A stretch of 64,000 nt of DNA from NCBI GenBank assembly GCA_001695595.3, contig MBPM02000025.1, positions 558,001-622,000 on the forward strand, given 5' to 3'. This stretch comes from Plasmopara viticola. Lineage: Eukaryota; Oomycota; Peronosporomycetes; Peronosporales; Peronosporaceae. The notes under the pieces are model-generated. The model worked only from the letters and a program-made list of their open reading frames with translations, had not been told where the DNA came from and searched no databases. A program made the translations under genes and the position numbers. This document shows positions 34,877 to 47,600 of this stretch, piece by piece; positions within the stretch are counted from its first letter, which is position 1; each line of letters opens with the position of its first letter.

Positions 34877-35413
34877 TAAATGTGTGGCGTTGGTCTTGTC
34901 GCACGACTATCTTTTAGCTTCACATTTTTCCGGTCCTGAGTAGCTTAGAGAACGTTAAGTGCACCGACTTTGGAGCTGCGATCCCGAAGAAAGCACCAAA
35001 TAGTATCTTATGGCCCTCCTGGCTCCTGTGCTGATTAGACTCAAAGTACGACTTTTTGCGACGAAAGATCCAGCGAACATTATAGATAAAGACGTCAACA
35101 ATAAGCTAAGCAAGGAGCTCGAGCCGACCCTGGCACTACGGACGAAAGCCTGAAAAACTCTGATTCAATAAGCCGCTAATAAAAATTGCAGTCAAAAAGC
35201 TGCTACAGGCTAGGCTGAAAAGTTACCTATCGTATTTAATTCGAATTATTACTCGGGCAGAGGCAACTCCGTCACCAGCGTCTCAAATTGTTGTGGTGTA
35301 TCCATGGCATCAAAACTTTAGCAAGTGTCCGCGGGCTTAATTACTCAAGTCAAACCATCGTACTAGTTTACACATCAGAGCTAGTCATGCTGTAAGAGGA
35401 ATTAAATTTATTC
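34877..35413. other. Intergenic region, possible decayed coding sequence
   Basis: The segment lies between the 3' ends of the convergent EFCAB11-like and Nup155 genes. At about 35010-35150 the plus strand reads as coding-like (for example LFATKDPANIIDKDVNNKLS) without a start and with downstream stops. I cannot name the family; it may be a gene relic. Confidence 0.3.
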
Positions 35414-38400
35414 CTACGTAAAATTTCGAAAATTTAATAGATCACTTTTAACTCGACGAAATTGCTCCAACAATGTCGTGGCATCCCCGTTGCCATCTAG
35501 ACACAGAAGAAATAAATTGGGTCATTCGTCATCAAATGGAATATAAAAAAAAAGCAGAACGCACCTTGAGATGTGGCCCGCAGATCCGTGATAAATCCGT
35601 CGCAGAGGTCCGCAATGTTGGGACAGCAGGCGGCAAACTCTGCAAGTTGATCTTTTCCAGCACGTGAAGAAACAACGTGTTTCTTCCAGATCGTAATAAT
35701 CGCAATTATCGACTGCAACAAGTGCAACGTCCATCCTTCGCGATAAAGTCGCTCAGGTTGTTCTCGATAAAGCTGTTCATAGTGGCTCAGCAGTACACGG
35801 TGGGGCACACCCACGTCCAGAAAGAGCTTGAGCACCCAATTGAATGTTGCGGCGTCAATAGCCGTGGCCGATGCCACGCTGCCGGTATACGCACCCATAC
35901 CCGTGGATCGAATGTACCAGAGCGATATCCATTCGAGAACATCGGCTAGATACCCTACAGGAAACATCAACTCACTCAAGCCGCCAGCTGCTCCGCTGTG
36001 CCGGTCGTCTCCTTCCCAATACAAATACTTGCCTAGCCGCAACAGTTTGCACTGCATACGCCCAATCCAATTGCCACTCTCGAAAAAAGCGCCTGTGTGA
36101 GAGCTACTCGGCGTTGCTAACAGACCCGCCTTTTCGCACTGATTTAAACGCCATGCGTTGAATGCCGCATTGTTAGAGGATGGCGGCAATAAATTAAAGA
36201 TGATTTTTTGCCACAACGCCGCAATCACGTCACCTTCTTCCGACTTGCACACGTGAATAATGTGCAGACACTCAGTCCACATGCTGTACTTGGACGCAAA
36301 GCGGTTGTACAAAGTCGACGCATCAAACAGTTTAAAAGTCAGCAGCTCCAAGTCCATCTTTCGAGTCTCCAAATCGTCATCGGACGTCGTAGACGACGCT
36401 TCTAACTCGATAATTTGCTGCTCAAGTGCCTTCAACACGCGAACTTGCAGCTGCAGGACATCCAGCACGTCGCGTACTTCCTTGATTGCCTCGGTAGCTT
36501 CGCCACCGTCCTCTAAACTCTTCAAGCAACCCAGTGCCTTTGATACGTAGTACTGTCGCTTGACAATGTCCGGATTCTTGGAGATGACGAGAGTGGACGA
36601 AGTCGCATACTCTTCGTCCCCCAAAGTGTCCTCATGAGCACGTGCCCACCAAACCTTTGCCGCCAAAAGATACTTGTGCTGCTCCATGTAATATTTGACG
36701 AGTAGATCCTGATCCTTGAGCTTTAAAAAGTCTTCGATATAGGGGGAGCGGACCGATGTCAAAAGGTGCGAGTGGCCACGTTCGTAAAGCCACGTGTACA
36801 GCAAGTTGTGGAAACTCTCATCCTCAGAAGTCAGCGCAAAGTTAAACAATTCTTCAACGTACTTTGTCTTCAAGTCGTCCTCCAGTGTCACCATTTCCTC
36901 CACTGCCTGTGGACTTGCGCTCGCTGTGTCTCCACCACCTAAGAGTTTGTGCAGAGCCAATAAAATGCACCCAAAGCATCGCCGCTTCCACGTTTGCTTC
37001 ACCCCGCTAAGATCAGAAGCTGCTGCATCGTGAAAGTGCTTAGCGCATGCCAGTGATAGCTTCACTAGCCCTTCGTAAAAATGAAGCAGCGCATAGTCTT
37101 CACAAATTCCTTGGAGCACGCCAAGGCAATCCTCAGTATCCCACATGTGGCATGCATTTAAAAACTGATCAAGTGACTCTTTTAAAAAGTTATGACGTGC
37201 AACAGGCGACCCACTGAGCTTAGCATTCGACAGACTTCGATATCCTTGATAGTGCCACAAATCCGACACTGAAAAGAAAGACGGGCACTGTTCACGCAGC
37301 TGCTTGATCAAAAATTGATTGTTCTCGTTGCGACCGCGCATCAAAGCTTTTGTCATGGTCTTAGCAGCCAGTGCACCATCTGTAGTTGTCACCAAGTCAC
37401 TAAAGCTAAGACGAGCTAAAGGCTCTTCAAGCGGCACCTTATACTCCTGAGCAATCCGCAATAACGAGATCGCTTCAATACTCCGCAAAATTAATTGGTA
37501 CAGATAGTAAAGTGAGCGCTGTTCAGCTTTGAATCGCATCTCGCGCTTCAGTTGGTCTTCGCTAAGCGCCTTATGATGACGCATCACAAGCTCCGACACA
37601 CGCGAGAGTCCAGCTTCAGCACTTTCATCCAACTCACCATCTAAGCTTGGATTGTTCTCAAGCGCAGCGCCACCGCTAATGGAGACGGCAAATGGTCCTG
37701 CAGTCTCCATGAGCTGCCGCAATTGAAATAGAATTTCGCGAATTTCGTCCAGCTTTTCTGGCGGCTGAATGTTCTCAAAACTCGGCACGTACGCGGGTGA
37801 AGCAGTCGCTGCCTTGGAGCCACAAGAAACGACACAACCACCAAGAGTCTTGCACGTCCATATTGGACGTAAAACACGAGAAGCAAATGCTACAAGACCA
37901 TCGTGCTGATACGACATGCCAAATTCCGTCGTCAAGACAATACGTGTGCTGCTAGCAGAGGCAGAAGTGCCCGTATTGGAAGGCGCAGGCTCAACTGGCA
38001 CAGAATCAGGAGGCCCCTGTGCGATTTCAAAGATACTCTGCACCGCAGCCGTGTACACATACTCGTCGCTTTTCATCGCCGACACGCCGCTAGGTCGCGG
38101 CGCGACCAGTGAAGCCGCCGTTGACGTTTCTGTTCCTAACGAATCTGTAGGCACACCACACGCCAGCGCAATTAGCATACAAATAACTTGACTTTCTCCA
38201 AAACAGCGCACAAACGGCGCCAATGCCGCCTTCTGTTCATGACCACGAGAAAGAAGTAGCACGCGATGCAATTGGTCTAGTGGCCGAATCTTTTTAAACA
38301 CTTGAATGCCCGCGTTGGTCAAGCAAAGAAAATGTCGCGAAGGTTGCGAATACATAAGCGCCATTTCGCCCACGATCGGAACGTTTTCACATGCGCTGGC

Positions 38401-40035
38401 AGGAGCGATTCCTGTCGTCATTTCCTCATAAGAGCGCTTATTGCCACTACTGGCTCCTTTGGCATCCGCCATGGCCTCGACTGGCGCTTTCCACGTGCTC
38501 TCAGGTCCTTCACTAGTGTACGGCTCTAATTCCTGAACGTCCACGACTTTGCCGATGCACGTACCGACACAAACAGCTTCTCGAATCGTTGGCTTTTTCG
38601 CTGTCAATCCTGTCTGGAAAGCTGTGGTACTAATCGGATCGTACGCAATGCTCACAAGTTCGTCCTGCTGATCCCGTCGTCCCTCAACACACAAAAAGAC
38701 GCCTTTCCGGTGGAACGCTACGTGCACAGCGCTTGGACTCTTACCCGGAGCGTACCCTGGCTGCATCCCTTCTTTAGCGTGATATGGTGGTGCATCGCGC
38801 AGCGAAGTCGCTGGTGGAGGCAGCCGAATGTGCAGAATCTTCAATCGAGACGGACGTCTGGACTGGCCATTGCTAACAGCTCCTGCGTACGTGAATCGCC
38901 GCGAAAAGGCCGTCAAATAAAAGCGAATGCCGTTTGAAGTCACGGCCACAAGCGTCACGACCTTCGATTCATCTGGTGCGACCGTTGCCAGCGCAACGAC
39001 TTTTAACGAGCTGGATGAACCCGTCACGGCTGGTTGAAACAGCCGCTCGTCCGGACAAGACACGCGCGTCCGACGGTTCTCGCGCGCGTACTTGGCGCCG
39101 TCGGCCAGCAAATTCACAGCACACACGGTCTTGCTCTCATCTCCATTGACACCGAGATCAAAGACACTCACTTGTGCGTCATCGTGCAGGATGTAGAGAA
39201 TGTGTCGCGCGTGGTCTACACACATGTCGACGATCTTGCCGGGTGCACTGGCCAAACCAGCTAGAAACCGGGGTAGATACTGTGCGTAGCTAAATGTATG
39301 CGCCACTTTTCGACACCCTTCCGAGAGTCCGACGCCCGGTACATTGCTCAATGCTGCTCCAAGTAACGAGTTGCGTTCGGCTGCAGCCTTTTGTTCCGGT
39401 GCGTACAAGAGCTCGTAGAGCGCGCCGTCCGAGCCGCCAAAGAAGATGCGACCACAGCGCGTAGTCACAATCTTACGGACCACGCACTTGTCGGTACTGA
39501 CACTGAGCTTCGTGCTCTGTAGCTTAAAGCTCACGGGCTCCGACTGCGTCTCGTCGGCCACGACGGCCAAGAGAATGACCTCGACTGTAGTGGCGACTAC
39601 CAACACGTGATGAACCTTGGATGTAAAGACACCCGTAGCGGGTCTAGCAACGAGTCCCACGGCGACAATGGCTTGGTCAAACTCCTTTGCGGCAAAGCGG
39701 CCGCGTTGAGCGTAGCTCCAAAGGAAAAGACGAGCGTCTACGGACGTCCACGCCGACCGAATTTCAGGGAGTAAACCCGATAGAGAGAGTGTTTTCGCGT
39801 CGTCTAGCGCCACTGCTACTACACTAGGCAAAGCAATCACCGAGCCTTTTTTGACGACCTGAGGAGTCCACTGAGACGCATACGGTTCGAGAAAATAGTT
39901 CTGTGGCTCAGACTGCGCGTTAAGCTGGTCGGCAAGATCAGGAAATGAAGCATCCTCTTGTGTGGCCTGATCTACGCGTGTCTTGGCGTCCGACAAGCCC
40001 TTGTACGTGCGCTCGGCCGGCGCCGACGACTCCAT
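35414..40035 (-). CDS. NUP155: Nucleoporin Nup155/Nup170 family, inner-ring scaffold
   Basis: Exon 1 (40035-35565) and a short exon 2 (35496-35414) join through a 68-nt GT-AG intron to give 1517 aa. The N-terminal third is a beta-propeller opening with the family's characteristic lead-in (VVALPSVVAV-type strand, then SLSGLLPEIRSAWTSVDARLFLW). The remainder is an alpha-solenoid with helical blocks such as VEELFNFAL, LLYTWLYERGH and LLHFYEGLVKLSL, plus a late FPVGYLADVLEWISLWY segment typical of the Nup155 C-terminal domain. It is a scaffold of the nuclear pore inner ring. The ATG at 40035 (MESSAPAERTYKG) was chosen because the in-frame extension to 40086 begins with TTG. Without the predicted intron the frame would run into 14 nonconserved hydrophobic residues before a stop. 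Confidence 0.9.
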
Positions 40036-40194
40036 AGCAACTACGACGACGATTAAGCGGCTTTGATGGCGGGGGGATAAGTCCAACTTTTGGCCAATTA
40101 TCTGCGCTCAATACGTACAAAAAGATACGCCCTTAGCACCCATACACAACAACCAATGCCTCTCTTTTTTTTGTCGTCTACGCTACATCCGTGG

Positions 40195-43128
40195 TCAATT
40201 AGAAATGAAAGAAAACATGGACGGCTCAGGTTCTTGAAGCACGCTGTGCTGGTACTGAGACTGAGAAACGGCTGAGGACGCGACGGTTGGCGTCGTAGAC
40301 GACAAGGTGCTGTCCCGCATGAACCCAAATGCGGTCGGTGACGACGGCTCCGTGCTCGTTGAGCTATTTTCAAAGCCTGTAGTGTTTGCAGCAGACATGA
40401 ATGCAAACGACGACTCGGTTGGCTCAGTGATGGTCGAAGATTGACCAATTGACGGGAGATCCATGGCAAGGTGAGCTGAGACTGCTGTCGAGGGTAGCGA
40501 AGCTTCCAAGTCGCGAAGACCCATAGGTCGTCCATGGCTGCTTTTCGTCATAGTGTCGTACAGTGTCGCTGCTGGTCGAGTAGAAGCTGGCGGAGTGTCA
40601 TCCTTCAGGCTCAGTCCAGCAAAGATGGGAAGCTGATGTTGCGTGTTATTTTTTAGACTGAGTCCGGCGAACACGTTTGTGGCAGCGTCCGTGGTCAAAG
40701 TTGCACTATCCGTCGATACTTTCCCAAAACTGGACGAAGGACTTGTCGGAGCGTGACTAATACTGAGCGGCGGACCCGTAGCAGCGGCTGCTACTTGTGG
40801 CTGTGCGCCATCACGAAGAAAGCTAAAGCCATACGAGCTGTCTGCTCGAACGGACGTAGGCGGCGGCACTGTACCGTTTCTACCATGGACATCGGCCACT
40901 TGTGGATTGGCATTGGCATTAAGAAATCGGAAGCCTGAATCGCCATGAAGCTGCGAGATGCCAAGAGGTGGATCGTTTGCAGTGACATTCGAGTCACTTT
41001 TCACAAAAGTAAACGCTGATACGGGGCGTTTCTCCTCGTCTGATACTGCCACACTGCTGTACGGTGGAGGAAAGTCGGTGCTAGCGGTACTCTGAATGAG
41101 CCGAGCCAGATCATCTGCTCTACGAACAAGGGTACATCGAAATTGTTTCACTTCTTCGTAATTTGGTGGTCGACGCTCCCCGAAAATAACCGAGTCAATG
41201 CCTTGAGTCTGTATCTTCTCCACGGTACCATGCAACTGTGCAAGTTGATTGCGGCGGTCCGCGACGGGCTGTCCACCATGCTCGCGGCGAATCAATTCCT
41301 TCAATTTAATTTCAATGTCGGCTAAACTGTTGTTGAATTGCTTTAATCGAGTCATGAACGCCTCACCATTCGCATTTCCTGGTGTGTAAAGATCTTCCGA
41401 CTCAGGCTGAGCGTCATCCTGCAGTTGACTTAAGGCACTGCCTTCTTCTTCCTCCAATGGAGGAGGAATGTAGGGCACTTGAAGCGTCGACGGGTTCGCT
41501 GTTCGACCTTGGGTCATGAGCTTTTTGAAACGCAGTAACTTGGGCGCATCGATTAGTGATCCAAGGATAGGACCAACCTCGGCTAGTCCCTTGTTTTCCA
41601 CATAGATCGAGTTAACACTGATCAAAGCACAGCCTGGACAGATGGCTGGATGCAGCTCAAGATACCCACGACCACCAAGAGGCAAAGGCACAAAACGTTC
41701 AATCACAGTCATATCAGGAATGGTACGGTCCAACATCACACCCATGGGTCCCGGTGGAACTTCAATTTCCAGTATCACTTCTCGCAACGGCTCAGTGGTT
41801 TGTACAGTGTCGAGCACTTCAGTCTCGCCTTTGCCATGCACAATGTTAGAGGTCGGTTTGTAAGCGTCAAAAGCCTCCAATGCTTGAGTGCCATCATTTG
41901 CATCCATGCCTTCAAAAGCATCGTGAATCGCGTCGACAATTCTCTGTTCCTGCTCTTTCTGTTTAACTTTCTTCAGCTCCTTCATCTGAGCCAATTGCAC
42001 CATCTTTGGCTCAGGAAGAGTATCAAAAACTGTAACTCGACGAGGCGGAAGTGTCGGTCCAGTAGCTAACGCCACGCTTCGTGGCTGTGGCTGCTGGTGT
42101 TGGCCATCGATGAACGCATAGACAGATGAATCCACCGCCGTCGCCGCGGGGGATGTCTCCTTCATGAAACTAAACCCAGACGAGGTCGATGATAAAGGTG
42201 GCGCACTGGGGACTGGCATTGCGTCGTCTACAGTATCCATCCCAGACAAGTCCACTCCTCCTTCCTTTGCAGACAGAAAGCCAAATGCTGAATCCTCAAC
42301 GGGAGGAGTCAACGGCTCGGCTGCCATCGCAGCCGGCACATACTCTTGTGGATCTGCTTGAGCGAGGAAGCTAAATGCTGATCCCTCTTGAACTACAGAA
42401 GTCGGCAGAGGGGCGCTGCTGCTGCGCGGGGAGTCGTTTAGATTCATCATCAAGTCTTGTGGCATCTGCTGGGCAGTCACGATTGGGGACGTGTGCATCA
42501 ACGTGTGCATCTCGGATCCCGCGCTCGTCTCAATCTCCTCCGCCTCTTCTTCTTGCATTCGCTTCATCAATTCCAACGGCGTCTCTCCGCTTAGAGGCAC
42601 ATAGTCTTTAAGCAACACGTACACTTTCTCCGCACGTTTGCGCAGCATATCTTTGCCAGCGTTGCGCAAGTCCTCGAGCAAGTCTAAGCGTCCACTGTAG
42701 TACTGTTTGTAGAAGTCTGCATCCCCACTACTTAATAACGCGCCAAGGACAGACAGTGCCTTGGCCTTCACCTGCCACAGCGGGTTCTCAAACTTATCAT
42801 CGAGCAACTCGCAGATGTACTAAAGTAGCAGCATGAAGGTCATTAGCATCACTTAAGAGAGCCCAAGACATTGTACTAAAGAGACGGTACACACGTCGTG
42901 GTCTAGTGTGTGCAAATAGCGCAGTAACTTTTGCAATACTTCACGCGGGGGAAAGGAGGAGGATCCGACCGACGAGCAAAGCTCCGAGACTAGCGCGTTT
43001 TCTAGATCTGTTTGCTGCTGGGATGACTGCTGCTGCGCTGGCGCTTTGAATCCCTTCTTCCATCGAGCTGCCTGGGACGCGTACGTTGAATTAGGCACAA
43101 GCCGCCGCTGTCCCTGATTGTGCATCAT
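40195..43128 (-). CDS. TEPSIN: Tepsin-like AP-4 accessory protein with a PDZ-like domain
   Basis: Two exons, 43128-42877 and 42819-40195, join in phase through a 57-nt intron (958 aa). The N-terminus is a small helical ENTH/VHS-like domain (about 30-160; YICELLDDKFENPLWQVKAKAL, shown in part). Residues about 431-520 form a PDZ-like domain (ILEIEVPPGPMGVML, GRGYLELHPAICPGCALISVN shown in part). A helical segment follows at about 565-660. The rest is disordered and carries ten S-x-F-x-F-hydrophobic motifs, such as SAFSFLA, SAFGFLS, SGFRFLN and a C-terminal MFSFISN, plus two copies of FAGLSLK. In animal tepsin, motifs of these two types bind the AP-4 epsilon and beta appendages. The role is therefore inferred as AP-4 coat accessory on trans-Golgi vesicles. 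It lies 160 bp upstream of Nup155 on the same strand. Confidence 0.72.
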
Positions 43129-44469
43129 ATTAAGGTAAAAAGTGGCTGGAAAGATTACGACACATTTGATAAACCGCGTTAGTTTTTTTCCGAATTTTGG
43201 AATAGGCCAATCATGTTTCCCTATCGACAACTGTACTAAGACTAGGAAAGACTTTGCAGCAAATTTCGCACTTGCGAGAAAATGAGCAGCTGCTTACCAA
43301 GTTTCACGTAACGCGCGATGGTAGTTGCTCCGGACTGCTTACCGGTCGTAGCTATCAAAGTGCCGAGAATGTGTGAAGTGTTTTGGAAGCAGTGTACTCT
43401 GTACGAAAAATGAAAAACAATCGATCAAAGGTACCATTATAGGCAACGAACGTATTATTCTTGATGATTTAAATGGGCTGTTAAACGTTCCAATACATTG
43501 CAAAGGAAGTAGCCGGAAGTGTATACAATTAAAAATTGATGTGGCCATGTGAATGTCATCATGAGTATATGCGGACCTCTGCAAAAAAATCATATACTTG
43601 TTTTGAAGCGAAGCTTTGGGCTCGCCGATTGACGCGTACTGGATGGAACGAAGGCAACGTTGGAATTGTGGTCGAGTATTGCCCACGTGGTATATCAAAA
43701 AAAGTGCTTTCTACCAAATCGGCAACCCGATCATTAAAAAATTAATGTCAATTAGTACGTGTACAGCCACTAAAACAAAAATATTAAACCTTGCCTTACA
43801 CTTTTTGATGTGAGCTGCACGTCGCGCTAAAGACATAAGGCTGCTGCTTTAGAAAAGACTGATTATGCGCCGTTCAGCTAAACTAGAAACGTTGTCGTGA
43901 AAGGCCACGTATTCATTTATTTCCATAGTTGACATCGATCGATCGGTCGGTTTTAATTAGCTTGATACTACATGGAAGAGAGCGGACTTTCAGCCAATTA
44001 ACGAGCATGTTTTAGTCGTAGCACATTTTTGCTACATCTAAATTTTGTACAGTATCCTTATTATTATTAAGACCAGCTGGTATTAGCCTTTTTACACCTA
44101 TTTTGAAGAGAGCTGGCTGTTTTTAAGACTGCAATGTTGGGTAATATAGACGCAGTATCCTCTTATAATTACAGCAAGAACTGCCATTTATTGACGATAC
44201 AATACTGCCTGACATTAAGAGTGCGCGTAAAATCCAATATTATGTTCCGTAACGTTATGGTCTTGATTAAATGTATATTAGGTATTGCGCCGTTTTGACG
44301 TATTAAGCCTTTAGTGTCTTGCAATTGGCAAGGAATGTTAACACATCCACAACTTGGCAAGGAATTTTAACACATCCACAACTTAGCCAATCATGCGACT
44401 TTTTAAAGCCGTTAAAAATGCTTCAATGTCAAGTACATCACGATATCAAATTATGGTGTGATAACGGTT
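43129..44469. other. Tepsin upstream region and gene-poor sequence
   Basis: No gene is visible beyond the tepsin promoter. Overlapping short frames at 43339-43813 occur on both strands without recognisable motifs. A two-copy 29-bp tandem repeat is at 44325-44382. Confidence 0.35.
44325..44382. repeat. Tandem duplication of a 29-bp unit
   Basis: TTGGCAAGGAATG then TTAACACATCCACAAC (44325-44353) is repeated at 44354-44382 with one change (ATG to ATT). A partial third copy may begin at 44383 with TTAGCC. It is short and recent-looking. Confidence 0.8.
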
Positions 44470-44625
44470 TCATATCGTAGTCGATAATGTCACAGAAGAA
44501 AAGCCTTGGACGTGTGGCACGGGTGCAACAGATTTTGCTTTGACCGTGATAAGAACGGTCGTAGTAGGAGTTGATGCAAAAACGCACGAGGCACACAAAA
44601 AAAAAGTCAATTGCAACATAACGGA
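44470..44625 (-). CDS. Short secreted-peptide candidate or truncated effector relic
   Basis: Starting at the ATG near 44625, the frame opens with MRVSVMLQLTFFLCASCVFA, a good signal peptide (basic residue, hydrophobic core, small residues before the cut). About 32 residues follow (for example STPTTTVLITVKAK) before the stop. No RXLR, LFLAK or cysteine pattern is present. Oomycete effectors start this way, but the mature part is too short to assign. The segment just upstream resembles the relic at 26862-27018. It may be a functional small secreted peptide, a 5' exon, or a gene fragment left after disruption. Confidence 0.35.
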   Translation of the reverse strand, partial: SVMLQLTFFLCASCVFASTPTTTVLITVKAKSVAPVPHVQGFSSVTLSTTI

Positions 44626-44689
44626 AACGCGCATTGAATTATTAGCTGGTGCAGACAGTGCAGTACGGACAGTGTCAAAATACATTAGC

Positions 44690-47600
44690 GTCTACTTTAC
44701 CGCCAAGAAGCATGCTTTTTTCCGAATGATTGATCTATGTAAATCGAGTGATTGAGCTATCTGCTGATGAAAATTTAACCATTGTAGTCGAGCGAATACA
44801 AAATCATTTTCGCTTTAACGTTGGTATACTTCATTCATGCTGTTGATTTTGATGAAGGTGTCACCAACCTCCAAGCCTGACTTGGTGTGTCAGGTTTAGA
44901 CAGCACAAGGTCTGCAAAAGAAATTGCGGTTTTAACACGAGTGACTATTACTTTTCCCAGGTCTCAAATATTTTTTATTTGCTCAAAAATGCAAGTTCGA
45001 CTAATACAAGATTTGTTTTGAACAGTCGTTCTCAATAATTTAATCCCTCAGTACGCATCTGTCGTTCACCGGGAGACACCATTCCTTCTAGGCTACTTCT
45101 AACTAAACCAGCTCTAAGCACAAAAACTACGGCTCTATGGCACAACCCGTTGCAACCTTCCCACATTTTACTTGGTTCATATAAAAAACAAGTTTTACCA
45201 AGCACTATGCTTTTAATATAAATAGTTGGTCTGGTCATAATGATGATAAAAAGCAGCGAAGAATACTGTTAGCTGGCTGAGTCATTGAACGTTAACCTCG
45301 CCGATTGAAAAGAACATTATTTTAGCTACCAAAGGAGACTTGACTTCAAAACATCCGTTGAGTTTATGGCTGATTTTGTGACCTAGGCGGCGTCTTAGGG
45401 GGGAGCCAAAAGTGTTTGAGCCCGCTTAAGTGGCTCTTGAGAGACAAAAGTGTTTGAAAAGACGCCCGAACCTTTTTTTTCTCTGTCGACACCTTTGTCA
45501 TATGCGACAAAGAAGATGAGATTCGTCGCAAGCGCTTTAGCGAGACTCTGCCCGCTATTGGTGTAGATATGCCTCGGGCTAGCGACAGTGTTTTCAAATA
45601 TGACTTATTTTGAGGGAACTCTTCAATATGTGCAAGACTTGTCGTCAGACTTAACGGCCATGAGAACCGTGAATTCAGAAAAGTTCCTTGATTTCAAAGG
45701 CCAAAACTATCCCTGGAATGTCCTCGTCGATGATAATACCAGCGTTAGGAGAAGGAGGAAGCCAAAGACGACACTTTGGTGTACTCTGCGAGTCCTAAAG
45801 CCACTGAATCGGTTACAGCTTAGAGGTCTACTCACTTCCTGAACGACGGGTCTGGCAAAAAAGGACCTTTTATAATATCACTACTCGGTCTATGCAGGCC
45901 ATGGAGCCGGGCAGTACATTCATCTGGTTTGCACGTTGCGAGGCTCTTAGATAGCCACTTCCGTGTGGCGTATACGAAAGAAACTAGGCTTTTTAAAGAG
46001 GCTTTGTTCAGCCGAGGCCTCACAGTGGCTTGATTCAAGTAATTCTACCCAGTTGCGTGAGATAACAAATAAAGAAGACTCGATTGCACTCGGACTGGGA
46101 TTCTCATATACATGCTAGTAATGTCATCAACACGACTTAATCGAGAACTCTTTTCTAGGACATAGTAATAAGTATTTATTATGAGTGATGGATGATATAA
46201 CCTGTAACGGAGGCCTTACCACTCGGCTATACCTCACCTCAAGGGTGTCACAAGCCAAAATCAAACCACATATGACAAAATATTTCTTGCGTCTGTAAGC
46301 TTAAAGTACAACCTACGTACGTGTTGTTTAAAGTCAACTCGCCTCTCAAAACGTTTCAGCTTCGCCATAACGCCAAACTAGACGCTGCGAGCGAACGCTG
46401 GAAAAGCGAGAGCTTCTATAATTCAACGTGCGATCAAAAGATCGCGGCTTGATTTTTTGGAGCCAAATTGATGAATTCTACGAGTTTTGTAAAGCGAATA
46501 AAGCATTCCGCTTTACTGAAAAATCTCAAAGCCCATGAGAACGTACTCTGCAACGGGGCAGCGGTCGCACGGCTGAGACTGCTCTCACTGTCGATCCGGG
46601 TGGTCAAACTGCATCTATTTTGGGGCGATCGCGGACCTTTAAGGCGGGAGAACTGACTGGAGCTCTAGCCGCACTGTACTAGATCTAGCTCGAGCGCATC
46701 AACGGTCGAGAGACCTGTCAGGGACCTTAGCTCAAAGGATCCCGATTTCTTCGTTTATCAAACATAGGCAGTTTGTTTGGCCTACGTCTCCTACCTTCAA
46801 AGCTACTCGAAATCATTAAGTCGGTTACCTATACAGACTACTTGCATACATGTTAAGCGTGTTCTTTGAGATGTTGGTTACCTATTGATGCAAGTTCACT
46901 GTTAAGCGACTGTCAAAGCCAAACCTCTTTGACCTTTTTATTAGATGCTTGGGATCGTTTAATTTAAGTCCGTTACCCACTTGTATAGAAATTAGATTTT
47001 TAATGTCAAATACTAGACGACTGGTTGGCGTGGCACACGGAACTAACTAGCTGTTACTGTAGGAAGCATCACAGATAACGCAACGACGGATGCTAATAAT
47101 GTCCCGGAGCTCAAAGGTCTCGTCGGCATTTCTGAGATCCACGGAGTCCAGACTGGTGAGCTTTTGCACTGCGATCACCTCTCTACTCATGGTGCTTGAA
47201 AATTTGTGATGACATTATACAAATATAATGGCGTCTTTAATAGTGTTCAGGTGTACATGGAGCACCTCTAATCCAGCCGCACTGAAGTGCGGTCTGTCAA
47301 TTATGACGGTGACTGACACATATCTTATAAGAAGTTGCTGTCGATTTCAAACATCAGAGCTCGTACCGTTCGAAAAAAATTAACAAAGTCTTCTTACTCT
47401 GGCGGGCTGCAAGGAAGCATTGTGCACTAAGTCGGTGTCAAACAAAATTGTACCAGCTGACACTTCAGCAAATTCCAGGTGGGAAATCCGCTTAAGATTG
47501 TCCTTTTAGTTGCTCACTGGCGCGTTTTCTAACAAAACTTTGAGATGGCTAGAGGCATTCTTCGCTGCTTTGTTTGCAACAATGCGGGTGTCACGGCCGA

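Noticed and set aside
38302..39264. Several plus-strand frames opposite Nup155
   Set aside because: Antisense shadows of a conserved long gene in GC-richer sequence.
46190..46260. Minus-strand TAGCCGAGTGG resembling the A-box of a Leu/Ser tRNA
   Set aside because: No matching B-box (GGTTCGANNC) or cloverleaf follows. Treated as a possible SINE relic only.
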